From CAZEHS01 sp964511875 (GTDB lineage Bacteria; Bacillota; Clostridia; Peptostreptococcales; Acidaminobacteraceae): a DNA stretch of 20,356 nucleotides. Within the stretch, counting starts at the first letter, position 1. Every line of letters begins with the position of its first letter. The translations under genes were made by a program, and so were the position numbers. Positions 7,853 through 14,212 of this stretch are shown one piece after another. The notes under the pieces are model-generated. The model was given only the letters and a program-made list of their open reading frames with translations. It had not been told where the DNA came from and did no database searches. The stretch covers positions 1-20,356 of the forward strand of contig CAZEHS010000057.1 in assembly GCA_964511875.1 (NCBI GenBank), read 5' to 3'.

Positions 7853-7948
7853 ATTGGAACCACCGAATTCACCGAAATCACCGTAAAGATCTGAGTAGTA
7901 TTAATCGTATTTCACTTCGGTGTATCCGGTGAATTCGGTGGTTCCAAT
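7853..7948. repeat. 96-bp palindrome with 9-bp internal periodicity
   Basis: Perfect 22-bp arms (7853-7874, 7927-7948) extend through a short mismatch into 5 more pairs. Within each arm the core CACCG recurs every 9 bp (7861, 7870, 7879) and is mirrored by CGGTG at 7918, 7927 and 7936, all about one centre near 7900.5. GGAACC at 7847 and 7856 continues the 9-bp step. The transcript would form a long hairpin between the activator gene and queD. It may be a mobile palindromic repeat, an mRNA-stabilising structure or an inefficient terminator. Confidence 0.85.
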
Positions 7949-7962
7949 TCTTTTCAGTGTCC

Positions 7963-7968
7963 TATAAT
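7963..7968 (+). promoter_or_regulatory. Probable -10 box for queDEC
   Basis: A perfect TATAAT, 28 bp before the queD start. The -35 region falls in the right arm of the palindrome and is poor (GGTTCC at 17 bp). With a start near 7975 the leader would be about 22 nt, too short for a preQ1 riboswitch, and none is seen upstream. Confidence 0.4.
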
Positions 7969-7996
7969 TCAGTTTTTACTACGAAAGGAAGCAATT

Positions 7997-8419
7997 ATGT
8001 ATAAACTTATAACTGAAGCAGAATTTGACAGTGCTCATTTTCTTCAGGGCTATCCCGGTAAATGTGCCAATATCCATGGGCACCGATGGCGTGTCGTCTG
8101 CGAGATCCAGGCGGAAACACTTCAGAATCAAGGGCCTGAACGGGGCATGCTTATAGATTTCAGCACGCTTAAAGGAGCCCTGAAAGGGCTGGTTGATACC
8201 CTGGACCATCAGCTGATATACGAGGATGGAGCTTTAAAGCCCCTTACTCTATCCGCTCTCAATGATGAAGGCTTCTCATTGCTTCCGCTCCCCTTCACAC
8301 CAACAGCGGAAAACATGGCCAAATACCTGTTTGATGCCATGACACTCCAAGGCTTTCAAGTCAGTTGCCTTACCGTTTACGAAACCCCCAATAACGCCGC
8401 CGCATACACCGGGGCATAA
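7997..8419 (+). CDS. queD: 6-carboxy-5,6,7,8-tetrahydropterin synthase
   Basis: QueD converts 7,8-dihydroneopterin triphosphate to 6-carboxytetrahydropterin, an early step to preQ0 and queuosine. The 140-residue protein has the zinc histidines H14 (FDSAHFL), H27 and H29 (IHGHRW), the catalytic cysteine C23 (GKCANIHGH), the D70-H71 pair (LDHQL) and the C-terminal VYETPNN with E129. The ribosome binding site GAAAGGAAG lies about 6 nt before the ATG. It is the first gene of queD-queE-queC, 14 bp ahead of queE. The HGHRW and ETP signatures favour QueD over eukaryotic-type PTPS. Confidence 0.95.
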   Translation: MYKLITEAEFDSAHFLQGYPGKCANIHGHRWRVVCEIQAETLQNQGPERGMLIDFSTLKGALKGLVDTLDHQLIYEDGALKPLTLSALNDEGFSLLPLPFTPTAENMAKYLFDAMTLQGFQVSCLTVYETPNNAAAYTGA

Positions 8420-8433
8420 GGAGAAACAATCCG

Positions 8434-9108
8434 ATGAAGATGCCTATAGCAGAACGCTTTATCAGCATCAACGGCGAAGGCCGCAAAGCTGGCGAGCTGT
8501 GCCAGTTCATACGCTTCGCCAGCTGTAACCTGAAGTGCGTGTATTGTGATACCCCGTGGTCCCAGGCTCCGGACAGCGCACTGGAATTTCTTGAGGTCTC
8601 ACGAATCGTATCCGATGCCGAAGCCAACGGCATCACCAATATCACCCTGACAGGCGGTGAACCTCTTTTGCAGAAACGGCTCCACGAGCTGATCCGCAGA
8701 CTGACAACCCAGGGCAATTCAGTTGAAATCGAAACGAATGGCTCCCTGCCGCTGGATGAACTTCTGAACCTGCGAACCCCCACCGATGACCATCTGACCT
8801 TTACGATGGACTACAAGCTTCCCGACAGCGGCATGGAGTCTCATATGTGTTTAAGCAATCTGGAACAACTGGGACGGCAGGATGTGGTGAAATTCGTGGC
8901 ATCCTCCCGCAATGATCTGGAACGTGCTTCCCAGATCATTGATCAGTACCGCCTGGCAGACCGGACTCAAGTGTACATCAGTCCTGTTGCCGGATCACTT
9001 GATCCACGCGAAATTGTTGATTTCATGAAAGAAAAAAAGCTGAACCGGGTAAGGCTTCAGCTGCAGCTGCACAAATATATCTGGAACCCTGAGGAGAAGG
9101 GGGTATGA
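8434..9108 (+). CDS. queE: 7-carboxy-7-deazaguanine synthase (radical SAM)
   Basis: QueE is a radical S-adenosylmethionine enzyme that contracts the ring of 6-carboxytetrahydropterin to 7-carboxy-7-deazaguanine. The cluster motif CNLKCVYC gives C31, C35 and C38 in the CX3CX2C spacing. The substrate-binding N-terminus ERFISINGEG (7-16) and the SAM-binding TGGEPL (73-78) are present. The 224-residue length is normal. AAGGAG lies 10 nt before the ATG, and a second ATG two codons later is possible. Its stop overlaps the queC start by 4 bp, which suggests translational coupling. Confidence 0.96.
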   Translation: MKMPIAERFISINGEGRKAGELCQFIRFASCNLKCVYCDTPWSQAPDSALEFLEVSRIVSDAEANGITNITLTGGEPLLQKRLHELIRRLTTQGNSVEIETNGSLPLDELLNLRTPTDDHLTFTMDYKLPDSGMESHMCLSNLEQLGRQDVVKFVASSRNDLERASQIIDQYRLADRTQVYISPVAGSLDPREIVDFMKEKKLNRVRLQLQLHKYIWNPEEKGV

Positions 9109-9779
9109 GCATGTTCAAAAACGAAGACGCACTCGTCGTATTCAGCGGCGGTCAGGATAGCACAACCTGCCTTTTCTGGGCACAGAAACATTTTCGACAG
9201 GTATACACCCTGTCCTTCAATTATGGTCAACGTCACAGCCTTGAACTGGAAATTGCTAAGACCCTTGCTGACAGACACGGCTTCAATCATCAGATCATGG
9301 ATATGGCCCTGCTCAATCAGTTAGCCCCTAATGCACTGACCCGCGCCGATATCAAGGTTGAGACACAGGCTGCTTCGGGTAATGTTCCCAATACCTTTGT
9401 TGAAGGGCGCAATCTGCTTTTTCTCACCTTCGCTGCGATCCATGCCAAGGTCCAGGGACTTCGGCATATCGTCACCGGTGTTTCCCAAAGCGATTTCAGC
9501 GGTTATCCTGATTGCAGGGATGTTTTCATCAAATCCACCAACGTCACCCTTAACTTGGCGATGGACCATGAATTCGTCATCCACACCCCTTTGATGTGGA
9601 TTGATAAGGCGGATACCTGGAAGCTGGCAGACGACCTGGGCGTTCTGGATATAATCCGAAAAGACACCCTCACCTGCTACAATGGCATCCCTGGCTCAGG
9701 CTGCGGCAATTGCCCGGCATGCGGTCTTCGAAATCGCGGGTATGAAGAATTTTTGAGGCGTTTTCCTTCTCAAGCATAG
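9105..9779 (+). CDS. queC: 7-cyano-7-deazaguanine (preQ0) synthase
   Basis: QueC uses ATP and ammonia to turn 7-carboxy-7-deazaguanine into preQ0. The N-terminal PP-loop SGGQDST (14-20) and the C-terminal zinc site C191, C200, C203 and C206 (CGNCPAC region) are intact, and the 224-residue length is typical. It overlaps queE by ATGA. Genes for the later queuosine steps (queF, tgt, queA, queG/H) are not in the window, so this operon makes preQ0 and the rest must be elsewhere. Confidence 0.96.
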   Translation: MSMFKNEDALVVFSGGQDSTTCLFWAQKHFRQVYTLSFNYGQRHSLELEIAKTLADRHGFNHQIMDMALLNQLAPNALTRADIKVETQAASGNVPNTFVEGRNLLFLTFAAIHAKVQGLRHIVTGVSQSDFSGYPDCRDVFIKSTNVTLNLAMDHEFVIHTPLMWIDKADTWKLADDLGVLDIIRKDTLTCYNGIPGSGCGNCPACGLRNRGYEEFLRRFPSQA

Positions 9780-9900
9780 AAAGCCGGTATGAATGGTCGT
9801 ATGCACATCTTCACTCCATCTTCTGTTTGAAAAATCCCCCTGTGGGTATTAACAAAGGGAAGAAAAGATTCGCGGATCAATCCTAAAAAGGAGTGATTAT

Positions 9901-10236
9901 ATGCCAAAGGTACTGCCTAACAACAAACAATGGTTAAGGAGAGCCAATAGGAGCCGGAAACGTAATATGGATATGACGGATGCAGAGAAAGCAAATATCG
10001 CCACCTGCGCAGGCAATAAAGAGGAACATCTCTGTAAAAATCCGGTGTTCAGATGCGTTGAATGCGGCAATTATGGATGTGATCAGGAATTCGCGGCAAA
10101 ATGCTCAGCCCAGGGCTTTAAAAATGACAAGTGCCTGCACTGCGGTGCGGTTGGAACACGGATACCAGTTATGAAGAATGAATTCGCTGAATGCGTCGCT
10201 GAATGGGAGAAAGAAGTGCCTGAAATCAAAGAATGA
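9901..10236 (+). CDS. Small cysteine-rich, probably zinc-binding protein of unknown function
   Basis: I do not recognise this 111-residue protein. It has a basic N-terminus (about 8-22, rich in Arg/Lys/Asn) and nine cysteines (36, 45, 52, 55, 60, 68, 78, 81, 98), including two CXXC pairs, CVEC (52-55) and CLHC (78-81). That spacing could form a zinc ribbon or a structural metal site. No signal peptide or membrane segment is seen. It is probably real: AAAAGGAG sits 8 nt before the ATG, and a clear terminator follows 18 bp after the stop. It is 121 bp downstream of queC and may be separately transcribed; that gap shows no clear promoter. Confidence 0.75.
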   Translation: MPKVLPNNKQWLRRANRSRKRNMDMTDAEKANIATCAGNKEEHLCKNPVFRCVECGNYGCDQEFAAKCSAQGFKNDKCLHCGAVGTRIPVMKNEFAECVAEWEKEVPEIKE

Positions 10237-10254
10237 AATAGCAGCCAACCAAAC

Positions 10255-10290
10255 AAACGCCAATCGTGCATTAGCCCGGTTGGCGTTTTT
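10255..10290. terminator. Bidirectional rho-independent terminator
   Basis: The arms AAACGCCAA (10255-10263) and TTGGCGTTT (10280-10288) form a 9-bp stem. On the plus strand the stem runs into a T stretch ending at 10290. On the minus strand it is followed by TTTGTTTGG-like sequence. It lies between the convergent cysteine-rich protein gene and the small regulator, whose stop codon begins directly next to it. Confidence 0.8.
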
Positions 10291-10506
10291 CTAGTCATCA
10301 TTCCCATCATCCACATACTCGAACAAATCTCCTGGCTGGCATTTTAAGATTTGGCACAGCTTGCTCATCGTTCCGAATCTAATTCCCTTAACTTTACCTG
10401 TTTTTATCAAAGACAGATTCACGTTTGTGATCCCAGCTCTTTCCGACAATTCTTTTAACGAAATTTTCCGATCTGCCATGATACGATCCAATCGTACAAT
10501 TATCAT
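10291..10506 (-). CDS. Small Cro/CI-type helix-turn-helix regulator (YozG-like)
   Basis: The 71-residue protein is essentially one HTH_3 DNA-binding domain (about 3-63), with the recognition region SLKELSERAGITNVNLSLI (17-35) and the tail QPGDLFEY typical of small stand-alone regulators. It starts 12 bp after the DUF2975 gene; its weak AAAGGCGG ribosome binding site overlaps that gene's stop codon, so the two are likely co-translated. DUF2975 proteins are commonly paired with such regulators, as in B. subtilis YoaS/YozG (recalled). Target unknown; autoregulation is plausible. Base composition is AT-rich relative to the flanks. Confidence 0.88.
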   Translation of the reverse strand: MIIVRLDRIMADRKISLKELSERAGITNVNLSLIKTGKVKGIRFGTMSKLCQILKCQPGDLFEYVDDGNDD

Positions 10507-10518
10507 CTTATGCCGCCT

Positions 10519-11136
10519 TTATACTATGGAATCGTTGTCTTCTTTAAGTTCAACGCCTTTTGAAAACATAACCGCCAAGCCGAAAAAAATCGAAGCAACA
10601 AGAACGCCTGTAAAGATCATTGGAATATTGATCATTATACCCGTCAACTCCGAAGATGTTCGCTCGTAGGTATTGATGATTAAAGAAAGAAACGCGCCGT
10701 ATCCGAAATCAATTGCAAACTGAATGACAACTGTAAAAACAACTGCAATACCGATATTCTTGAACGAAATCGCATTAACCTTTGCAAACGGTGCGTTTTC
10801 AACCTCGAAGTTTTTAAACACCTTTTTAAGTTGGAAACAGGAATAAAATAGCAGCACCAAGATTGGCAGGTTTGAAAGACTGATATACAAGAGGATTTGA
10901 GGCGTATAATGTGTTTGTATATCAACCGGAAAAATTATCGAACCAATCGATAGCCTGATACTTGGCATGAACAGATTTACCCAATCGAGCGTTAAAATTT
11001 CTGCTGGAATCAGTGACAACATATTGAGAATAGAAATAGTAATGCCAGCAACTGTCCAAAGCATTGCAACCGCCAAACCTGCTTGATAAATAAACAGGAG
11101 TGGGCTGACTTTCTTGTACTTATCGAATACTTTCAT
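10519..11136 (-). CDS. DUF2975 family membrane protein (YoaS-like)
   Basis: This is a 205-residue integral membrane protein with four predicted membrane segments (about 13-40, 80-103, 125-158 and 168-192). Between segments 2 and 3 lies a charged loop FKNFEVENAPFAKVNAISFKNIG-like region (about 107-129), the most characteristic part of DUF2975. Function is unknown in the family. The start at 11136 is chosen because GGAGG lies 7 nt upstream; the adjacent ATG at 11139 is only 4 nt from it. Sampled 60-base stretches are about 40 percent G+C against 50-60 percent in neighbouring genes, which suggests a different origin. Confidence 0.85.
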   Translation of the reverse strand: MKVFDKYKKVSPLLFIYQAGLAVAMLWTVAGITISILNMLSLIPAEILTLDWVNLFMPSIRLSIGSIIFPVDIQTHYTPQILLYISLSNLPILVLLFYSCFQLKKVFKNFEVENAPFAKVNAISFKNIGIAVVFTVVIQFAIDFGYGAFLSLIINTYERTSSELTGIMINIPMIFTGVLVASIFFGLAVMFSKGVELKEDNDSIV

Positions 11137-11157
11137 CATAACACCTCCGTTTTTTTC

Positions 11158-11186
11158 ATTGTAGCACGACAATTAACGTAACGCAA
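11158..11186 (-). promoter_or_regulatory. Putative promoter of the DUF2975-regulator pair
   Basis: On the minus strand TACAAT (-10, plus-strand 11158-11163) lies 17 bp from TTGCGT (-35, 11181-11186), just upstream of the GGAGG ribosome binding site. The flanking AT-rich sequence holds the imperfect repeats ACGTAAAA and TGTAAAAC, which might be operator sites. Confidence 0.45.
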
Positions 11187-11247
11187 CAAATATTTATCGT
11201 TTTACATTAATTATTTTACGTATTTTGCAACCAAGGAGGGAGAGTAC

Positions 11248-11290
11248 AAAAAACAAGCCTGGCAATAGACATCCTTGTCCATTGCCAGGC
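11248..11290 (-). terminator. Rho-independent terminator after the thiolase gene
   Basis: The perfect 10-bp arms GCCTGGCAAT (11257-11266) and ATTGCCAGGC (11281-11290) form the stem. On the minus strand it is followed by TTGTTTTTTG. It lies 34 bp after the thiolase stop and ends the ctfA-ctfB-thl operon. Confidence 0.88.
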
Positions 11291-11324
11291 CATTATTCAT
11301 TGGATTGCTTATATTCTAATATCC

Positions 11325-12503
11325 CTATCGCTTAACAATAACCGCTTGACCCATACCGCCGCCGATGCACAGTGTAGCCAATCCAGTCTTGGAATCACGC
11401 TTTTTCATCTCATGCAGCAGGGAAACCAGGATCCTTGCGCCGGATGCCCCGATTGGATGTCCGATGGCGATTGCGCCGCCGTTGACGTTGACTTTATCAA
11501 GGTTGAAGTTCAGCTCGCGGCCTACTGCAAGAGCTTGCGCGGCGAAAGCTTCGTTTGCTTCGATAAGGTCAAGCTGATCGATGGTAAGGCCGGCTGATTT
11601 AAGTGCTTTAAGAGTAGCCGGAACCGGACCGATACCCATGACTTTAGGGTCTACCCCGGCGGATGCGTGGGCAGCTATTACAGCCAAAGGTACGATGCCG
11701 AGCTCGTCAGCTTTTTCTCTGCTCATGATAACCAGCGCCGCTGCACCGTCGTTGATACCGGACGCGTTACCGGCAGTAACGGAACCGTCTTTTTTGAAGG
11801 CTGGACGAAGCTTAGCCAGTGACTCTGCAGTGGTTCCTGCTTTTGGATATTCATCTCTTGCAAAAGCGATGGGTTCCCCTTTACGCTGAGGAATCATCAC
11901 CGGTTCGATCTCATCGTCAAAACGGCCGTCTGATACAGCTTTTGAAGCCAACTGCTGGCTTCTGCCAGCGAAAGCATCCTGATCTTCACGGGTGATGCCC
12001 CACTGTTCGTTGATATTCTCAGCGGTGACGCCCATATGGTAGTTGTTGAATACTTCTGTCAGTCCATCATAAACCATGGTGTCGATGATCTTGTCATCAC
12101 CCATTCGGACTCCCCAACGTGCATTTTTCATTACATATGGAGCCATGCTCATATTTTCCGTACCGCCAGCCACAACGATATCCGCTTCACCGGCTTTGAT
12201 CAGGGCAGCAGCCATGGATACGGATTTTAGGCCGGACCCGCAGATCATGTTCAGTGTCCAAGCTGGTACTTCCTGAGGAACGCCGGCCTTGATGGAAGCC
12301 TGACGAGCGATGCCCTGTCCGTATCCCGCTGTGAGCACACAGCCCATGATGACTTCATCCACTTGCTCAGGTGCAACTCCAGCCCGCTGCAAAGCGGCTT
12401 TAATGACATGCGCCCCCAGATCTGCTGGATGAACATCCTTCAATGAGCCACCAAATGAACCTACTGGTGTTCTGACTGCACTTGCAATGACTACTTCACG
12501 CAT
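11325..12503 (-). CDS. thlA: Acetyl-CoA C-acetyltransferase (thiolase)
   Basis: Biosynthetic-type thiolase interconverts two acetyl-CoA and acetoacetyl-CoA plus CoA in the cytosol. The 392-residue length is standard. Catalytic residues are the nucleophile C88 (NMICGSGLKS), H349 (GHPIGASG) and C379 (CIGGGMGQ). An AAGGAGG ribosome binding site lies about 9 nt upstream. It is the last gene of the ctfA-ctfB-thl operon, with 117 bp between it and ctfB in which I see no clear promoter or terminator. With CoA transferase it could degrade acetoacetate to acetyl-CoA, as in ato operons, or supply acetoacetyl-CoA for reduction. No crotonase or dehydrogenase gene is in the window, so the net direction is undecided. 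Also named atoB. Confidence 0.96.
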   Translation of the reverse strand: MREVVIASAVRTPVGSFGGSLKDVHPADLGAHVIKAALQRAGVAPEQVDEVIMGCVLTAGYGQGIARQASIKAGVPQEVPAWTLNMICGSGLKSVSMAAALIKAGEADIVVAGGTENMSMAPYVMKNARWGVRMGDDKIIDTMVYDGLTEVFNNYHMGVTAENINEQWGITREDQDAFAGRSQQLASKAVSDGRFDDEIEPVMIPQRKGEPIAFARDEYPKAGTTAESLAKLRPAFKKDGSVTAGNASGINDGAAALVIMSREKADELGIVPLAVIAAHASAGVDPKVMGIGPVPATLKALKSAGLTIDQLDLIEANEAFAAQALAVGRELNFNLDKVNVNGGAIAIGHPIGASGARILVSLLHEMKKRDSKTGLATLCIGGGMGQAVIVKR

Positions 12504-12620
12504 AATTTTTTCCTCCTTGTTTTATAGGAAAAGATTTACATCGGCTGACTGTTACGCCAACCGCCCCACATGCAATCTCTAGCCTGCTAAGTTATGTCAA
12601 TATTTCCTGCATACTTGACT

Positions 12621-13307
12621 CTATCCGATTACCTGCTGTGATGGGCATTCCACTGCCATGGCTTTTATATCAGCAGGAATGATCAGAGTGGCTTCTGTTG
12701 CTGCAATTACCTCTTCAATTGTAAATTCCGGGTGCACTTCTTTGAGCAACAAACCATCAGGTGTCACCTCGATAACTGCCATTTCGGTGACGATCAGGCT
12801 CACTTTCCCTGCAGCTGTCAGTGGCAATGTACATGATTTCAATATCTTCTTTTCACCTTTGGCTGTATGATTCATGGCGATGATGACCCGTTTAGCGCCT
12901 CCGACCAGATCCATTGCACCCCCCATACCGGGCACCATGACACCGGGAACCATCCAGTTAGCCAGATTCCCCTTCTCATCCACTTGCAGCGCTCCCAGAA
13001 CCGTTGCCTGGAGATGACCGCCCCGAATGATGACAAAGGACATGGCGCTATCAAAATACATGCCTCCAGGAACGATGGACACCGGCATTCCCCCGGCATT
13101 CACGAGCTCCCAGTCTTCTTCTCCGGAAGCGGGCACAGGACCAACACCAATAAACCCGTTTTCAGAATGAAGCATTATATCCATGCCTTCAGGCAGATAA
13201 TTGGCAACCATTGTCGGCAGACCGATGCCGAGATTCACAGCATCTCCATCCTTGAATTCCTGGGCAACCCGTCTTGCGATGACTTCCTTGGCTTGATTCG
13301 CATCCAT
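12621..13307 (-). CDS. ctfB: Acetate/butyrate-acetoacetate CoA-transferase, beta subunit
   Basis: This is the catalytic subunit of a class I CoA transferase that moves CoA between acetoacetyl-CoA and acetate or butyrate. The 228-residue protein carries the active-site glutamate in HSENGFIGVGP (E49) and the glycine-rich GIGLPT region (27-32). Its ATG overlaps the ctfA stop by one base (TAATG), typical of stoichiometric coupling, with GGGGGAG upstream. The equivalent E. coli gene is atoA. A 3-oxoacid (SCOT) specificity cannot be excluded from sequence alone, but the adjacent thiolase supports acetoacetate. Confidence 0.94.
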   Translation of the reverse strand: MDANQAKEVIARRVAQEFKDGDAVNLGIGLPTMVANYLPEGMDIMLHSENGFIGVGPVPASGEEDWELVNAGGMPVSIVPGGMYFDSAMSFVIIRGGHLQATVLGALQVDEKGNLANWMVPGVMVPGMGGAMDLVGGAKRVIIAMNHTAKGEKKILKSCTLPLTAAGKVSLIVTEMAVIEVTPDGLLLKEVHPEFTIEEVIAATEATLIIPADIKAMAVECPSQQVIG

Positions 13308-13960
13308 TATTTTTCTCCCCCTACGACATAGTTTACTAAAATACCGGGTGTCATGACCATATGGGGATCCAGTTCTCCTACCGGAACGATTTTCTGGGCT
13401 TCACAGATTACCAGATCAGCTGCGGTGGCCATCAAGGGATTGAAATTCCGGGTAGCCTTGCCATAGAAGACATTCCCCTTCTTATCAACGATGGATCCGC
13501 TGAGCAGTGCCACGTCCGCACGGATGGGTTCGAACAGAAGGTATTCCTTGCCCTGAACTGTAATCTTCTGTTTGCCCACTTCCACTATGGTGCCGATCCC
13601 GATCGGTGTCAGTACTCCGCCAAGACCCGCTCCGCCTGAGCGCACCTGTTCTGCCAGGGTGCCCTGAGGTACGAGTTCGACATCTAGCTCTCCTGCTGTC
13701 ATTTGACGGCCAGTTTCCTTATTCGTGCCTATATGGGATACTATCACTCTACTTGCCTGTTTCGTAACGATAAGCTTACCTAAGCCTTTGTCTACGAATG
13801 AAGTATCATTGGCGATGATGGTAAGGTCTTTGACACCCTTAGCAACCAATGCATCTATGATTCTTTCCGGTGACCCTACACCCATGAATCCGCCGATCAT
13901 GATTGTCATGCCGTCTTTAATCTTATCAACTGCTTCATCGATAGAAATAAGTTTATTCAT
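13307..13960 (-). CDS. ctfA: Acetate/butyrate-acetoacetate CoA-transferase, alpha subunit
   Basis: This is the alpha subunit of the same transferase, 217 residues, forming a heterotetramer with CtfB. Its family signature is GGFMGVGSPE (23-32), and the body closely resembles clostridial CtfA (HIGTN-E-G, PQGTLAEQ, ATRNFNP). The start is placed at 13960: GGAGG is 7 nt from this ATG but only 1 nt from the upstream ATG at 13966, and MNKL is the usual CtfA beginning. It is the first gene of the operon and is preceded by a -24/-12 sigma-54 promoter. The equivalent E. coli gene is atoD. Confidence 0.94.
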   Translation of the reverse strand: MNKLISIDEAVDKIKDGMTIMIGGFMGVGSPERIIDALVAKGVKDLTIIANDTSFVDKGLGKLIVTKQASRVIVSHIGTNKETGRQMTAGELDVELVPQGTLAEQVRSGGAGLGGVLTPIGIGTIVEVGKQKITVQGKEYLLFEPIRADVALLSGSIVDKKGNVFYGKATRNFNPLMATAADLVICEAQKIVPVGELDPHMVMTPGILVNYVVGGEK

Positions 13961-13995
13961 GTTCATACCTCCAGATTGTTCTCACCACTACTATA

Positions 13996-14013
13996 TTGCA
14001 ATCCTCATGCCAA
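13996..14013 (-). promoter_or_regulatory. Sigma-54 (-24/-12) promoter of ctfA-ctfB-thl
   Basis: The minus strand reads TTGGCATG-N4-TTGCAA, against the sigma-54 consensus YTGGCACG-N4-TTGCW. The invariant GG (14011-14010) and GC (13999-13998) are exactly 10 bp apart. The predicted start near 13986 gives a 26-nt leader carrying the ctfA GGAGG. It is inside the intergenic gap and correctly oriented. Confidence 0.75.
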
Positions 14014-14016
14014 AAC

Positions 14017-14065
14017 AAAGCATGAGCCGCACTCACTGAAAACAGCGGGTATCGTCTCATGCTTT
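14017..14065. terminator. Hairpin upstream of the ctfA promoter, possibly the glgP operon terminator
   Basis: Perfect 10-bp arms AAAGCATGAG (14017-14026) and CTCATGCTTT (14056-14065) enclose 29 nt that can form an inner CCGC/GCGG stem. On the minus strand the stem is followed by GTTTTGG, so it may terminate glgP transcription 150 bp after its stop. It sits 3 bp from the sigma-54 promoter and could instead be a protein site. Confidence 0.45.
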
Positions 14066-14081
14066 ATTTTGACTTCCAGAT

Positions 14082-14105
14082 ATGTGTATATTAATTTCTA
14101 CACAT
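14082..14105. promoter_or_regulatory. Dyad, candidate upstream activator site 1
   Basis: ATGTGTA and TACACAT arms around a 10-bp AT-rich spacer, centred about 107 bp upstream of the predicted ctfA transcription start. This is in the usual range for enhancer-binding protein sites. Confidence 0.45.
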
Positions 14106-14145
14106 TTCGTGCTGACAAACAGATATTCCATAAAATCCGAGTTTT

Positions 14146-14165
14146 ATGTAGAATATTTTCTACAT
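14146..14165. promoter_or_regulatory. Dyad, candidate upstream activator site 2
   Basis: The perfect inverted repeat ATGTAGAA-TATT-TTCTACAT is centred about 170 bp upstream of the predicted ctfA start. It is 62 bp (about six helical turns) from site 1 and shares the TTTCTACA element with it. Confidence 0.5.
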
Positions 14166-14212
14166 CGCTCGTTGGTTGCGACCCGTTAATCCGCTTAACT
14201 GTAGCCAAATCG

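Noticed and set aside
7853..7948. CRISPR-like repeat
   Set aside because: The 9-bp cores are mirrored in one palindrome; there are no spacers of uniform length and no cas genes.
7842..7996. A preQ1 riboswitch before queD
   Set aside because: The gap is taken up by the palindrome and a TATAAT close to the gene. No preQ1-I type stem followed by an A-rich tail is visible.
9901..10236. RNHCP-type zinc finger protein
   Set aside because: The cysteine spacing has CXXC pairs, but the RNHCP core and its surrounding pattern are missing.
12504..12620. An internal promoter before the thiolase gene (TTGACA on the minus strand)
   Set aside because: No acceptable -10 lies 16-18 bp from it. Operon transcription from the ctfA promoter is sufficient.
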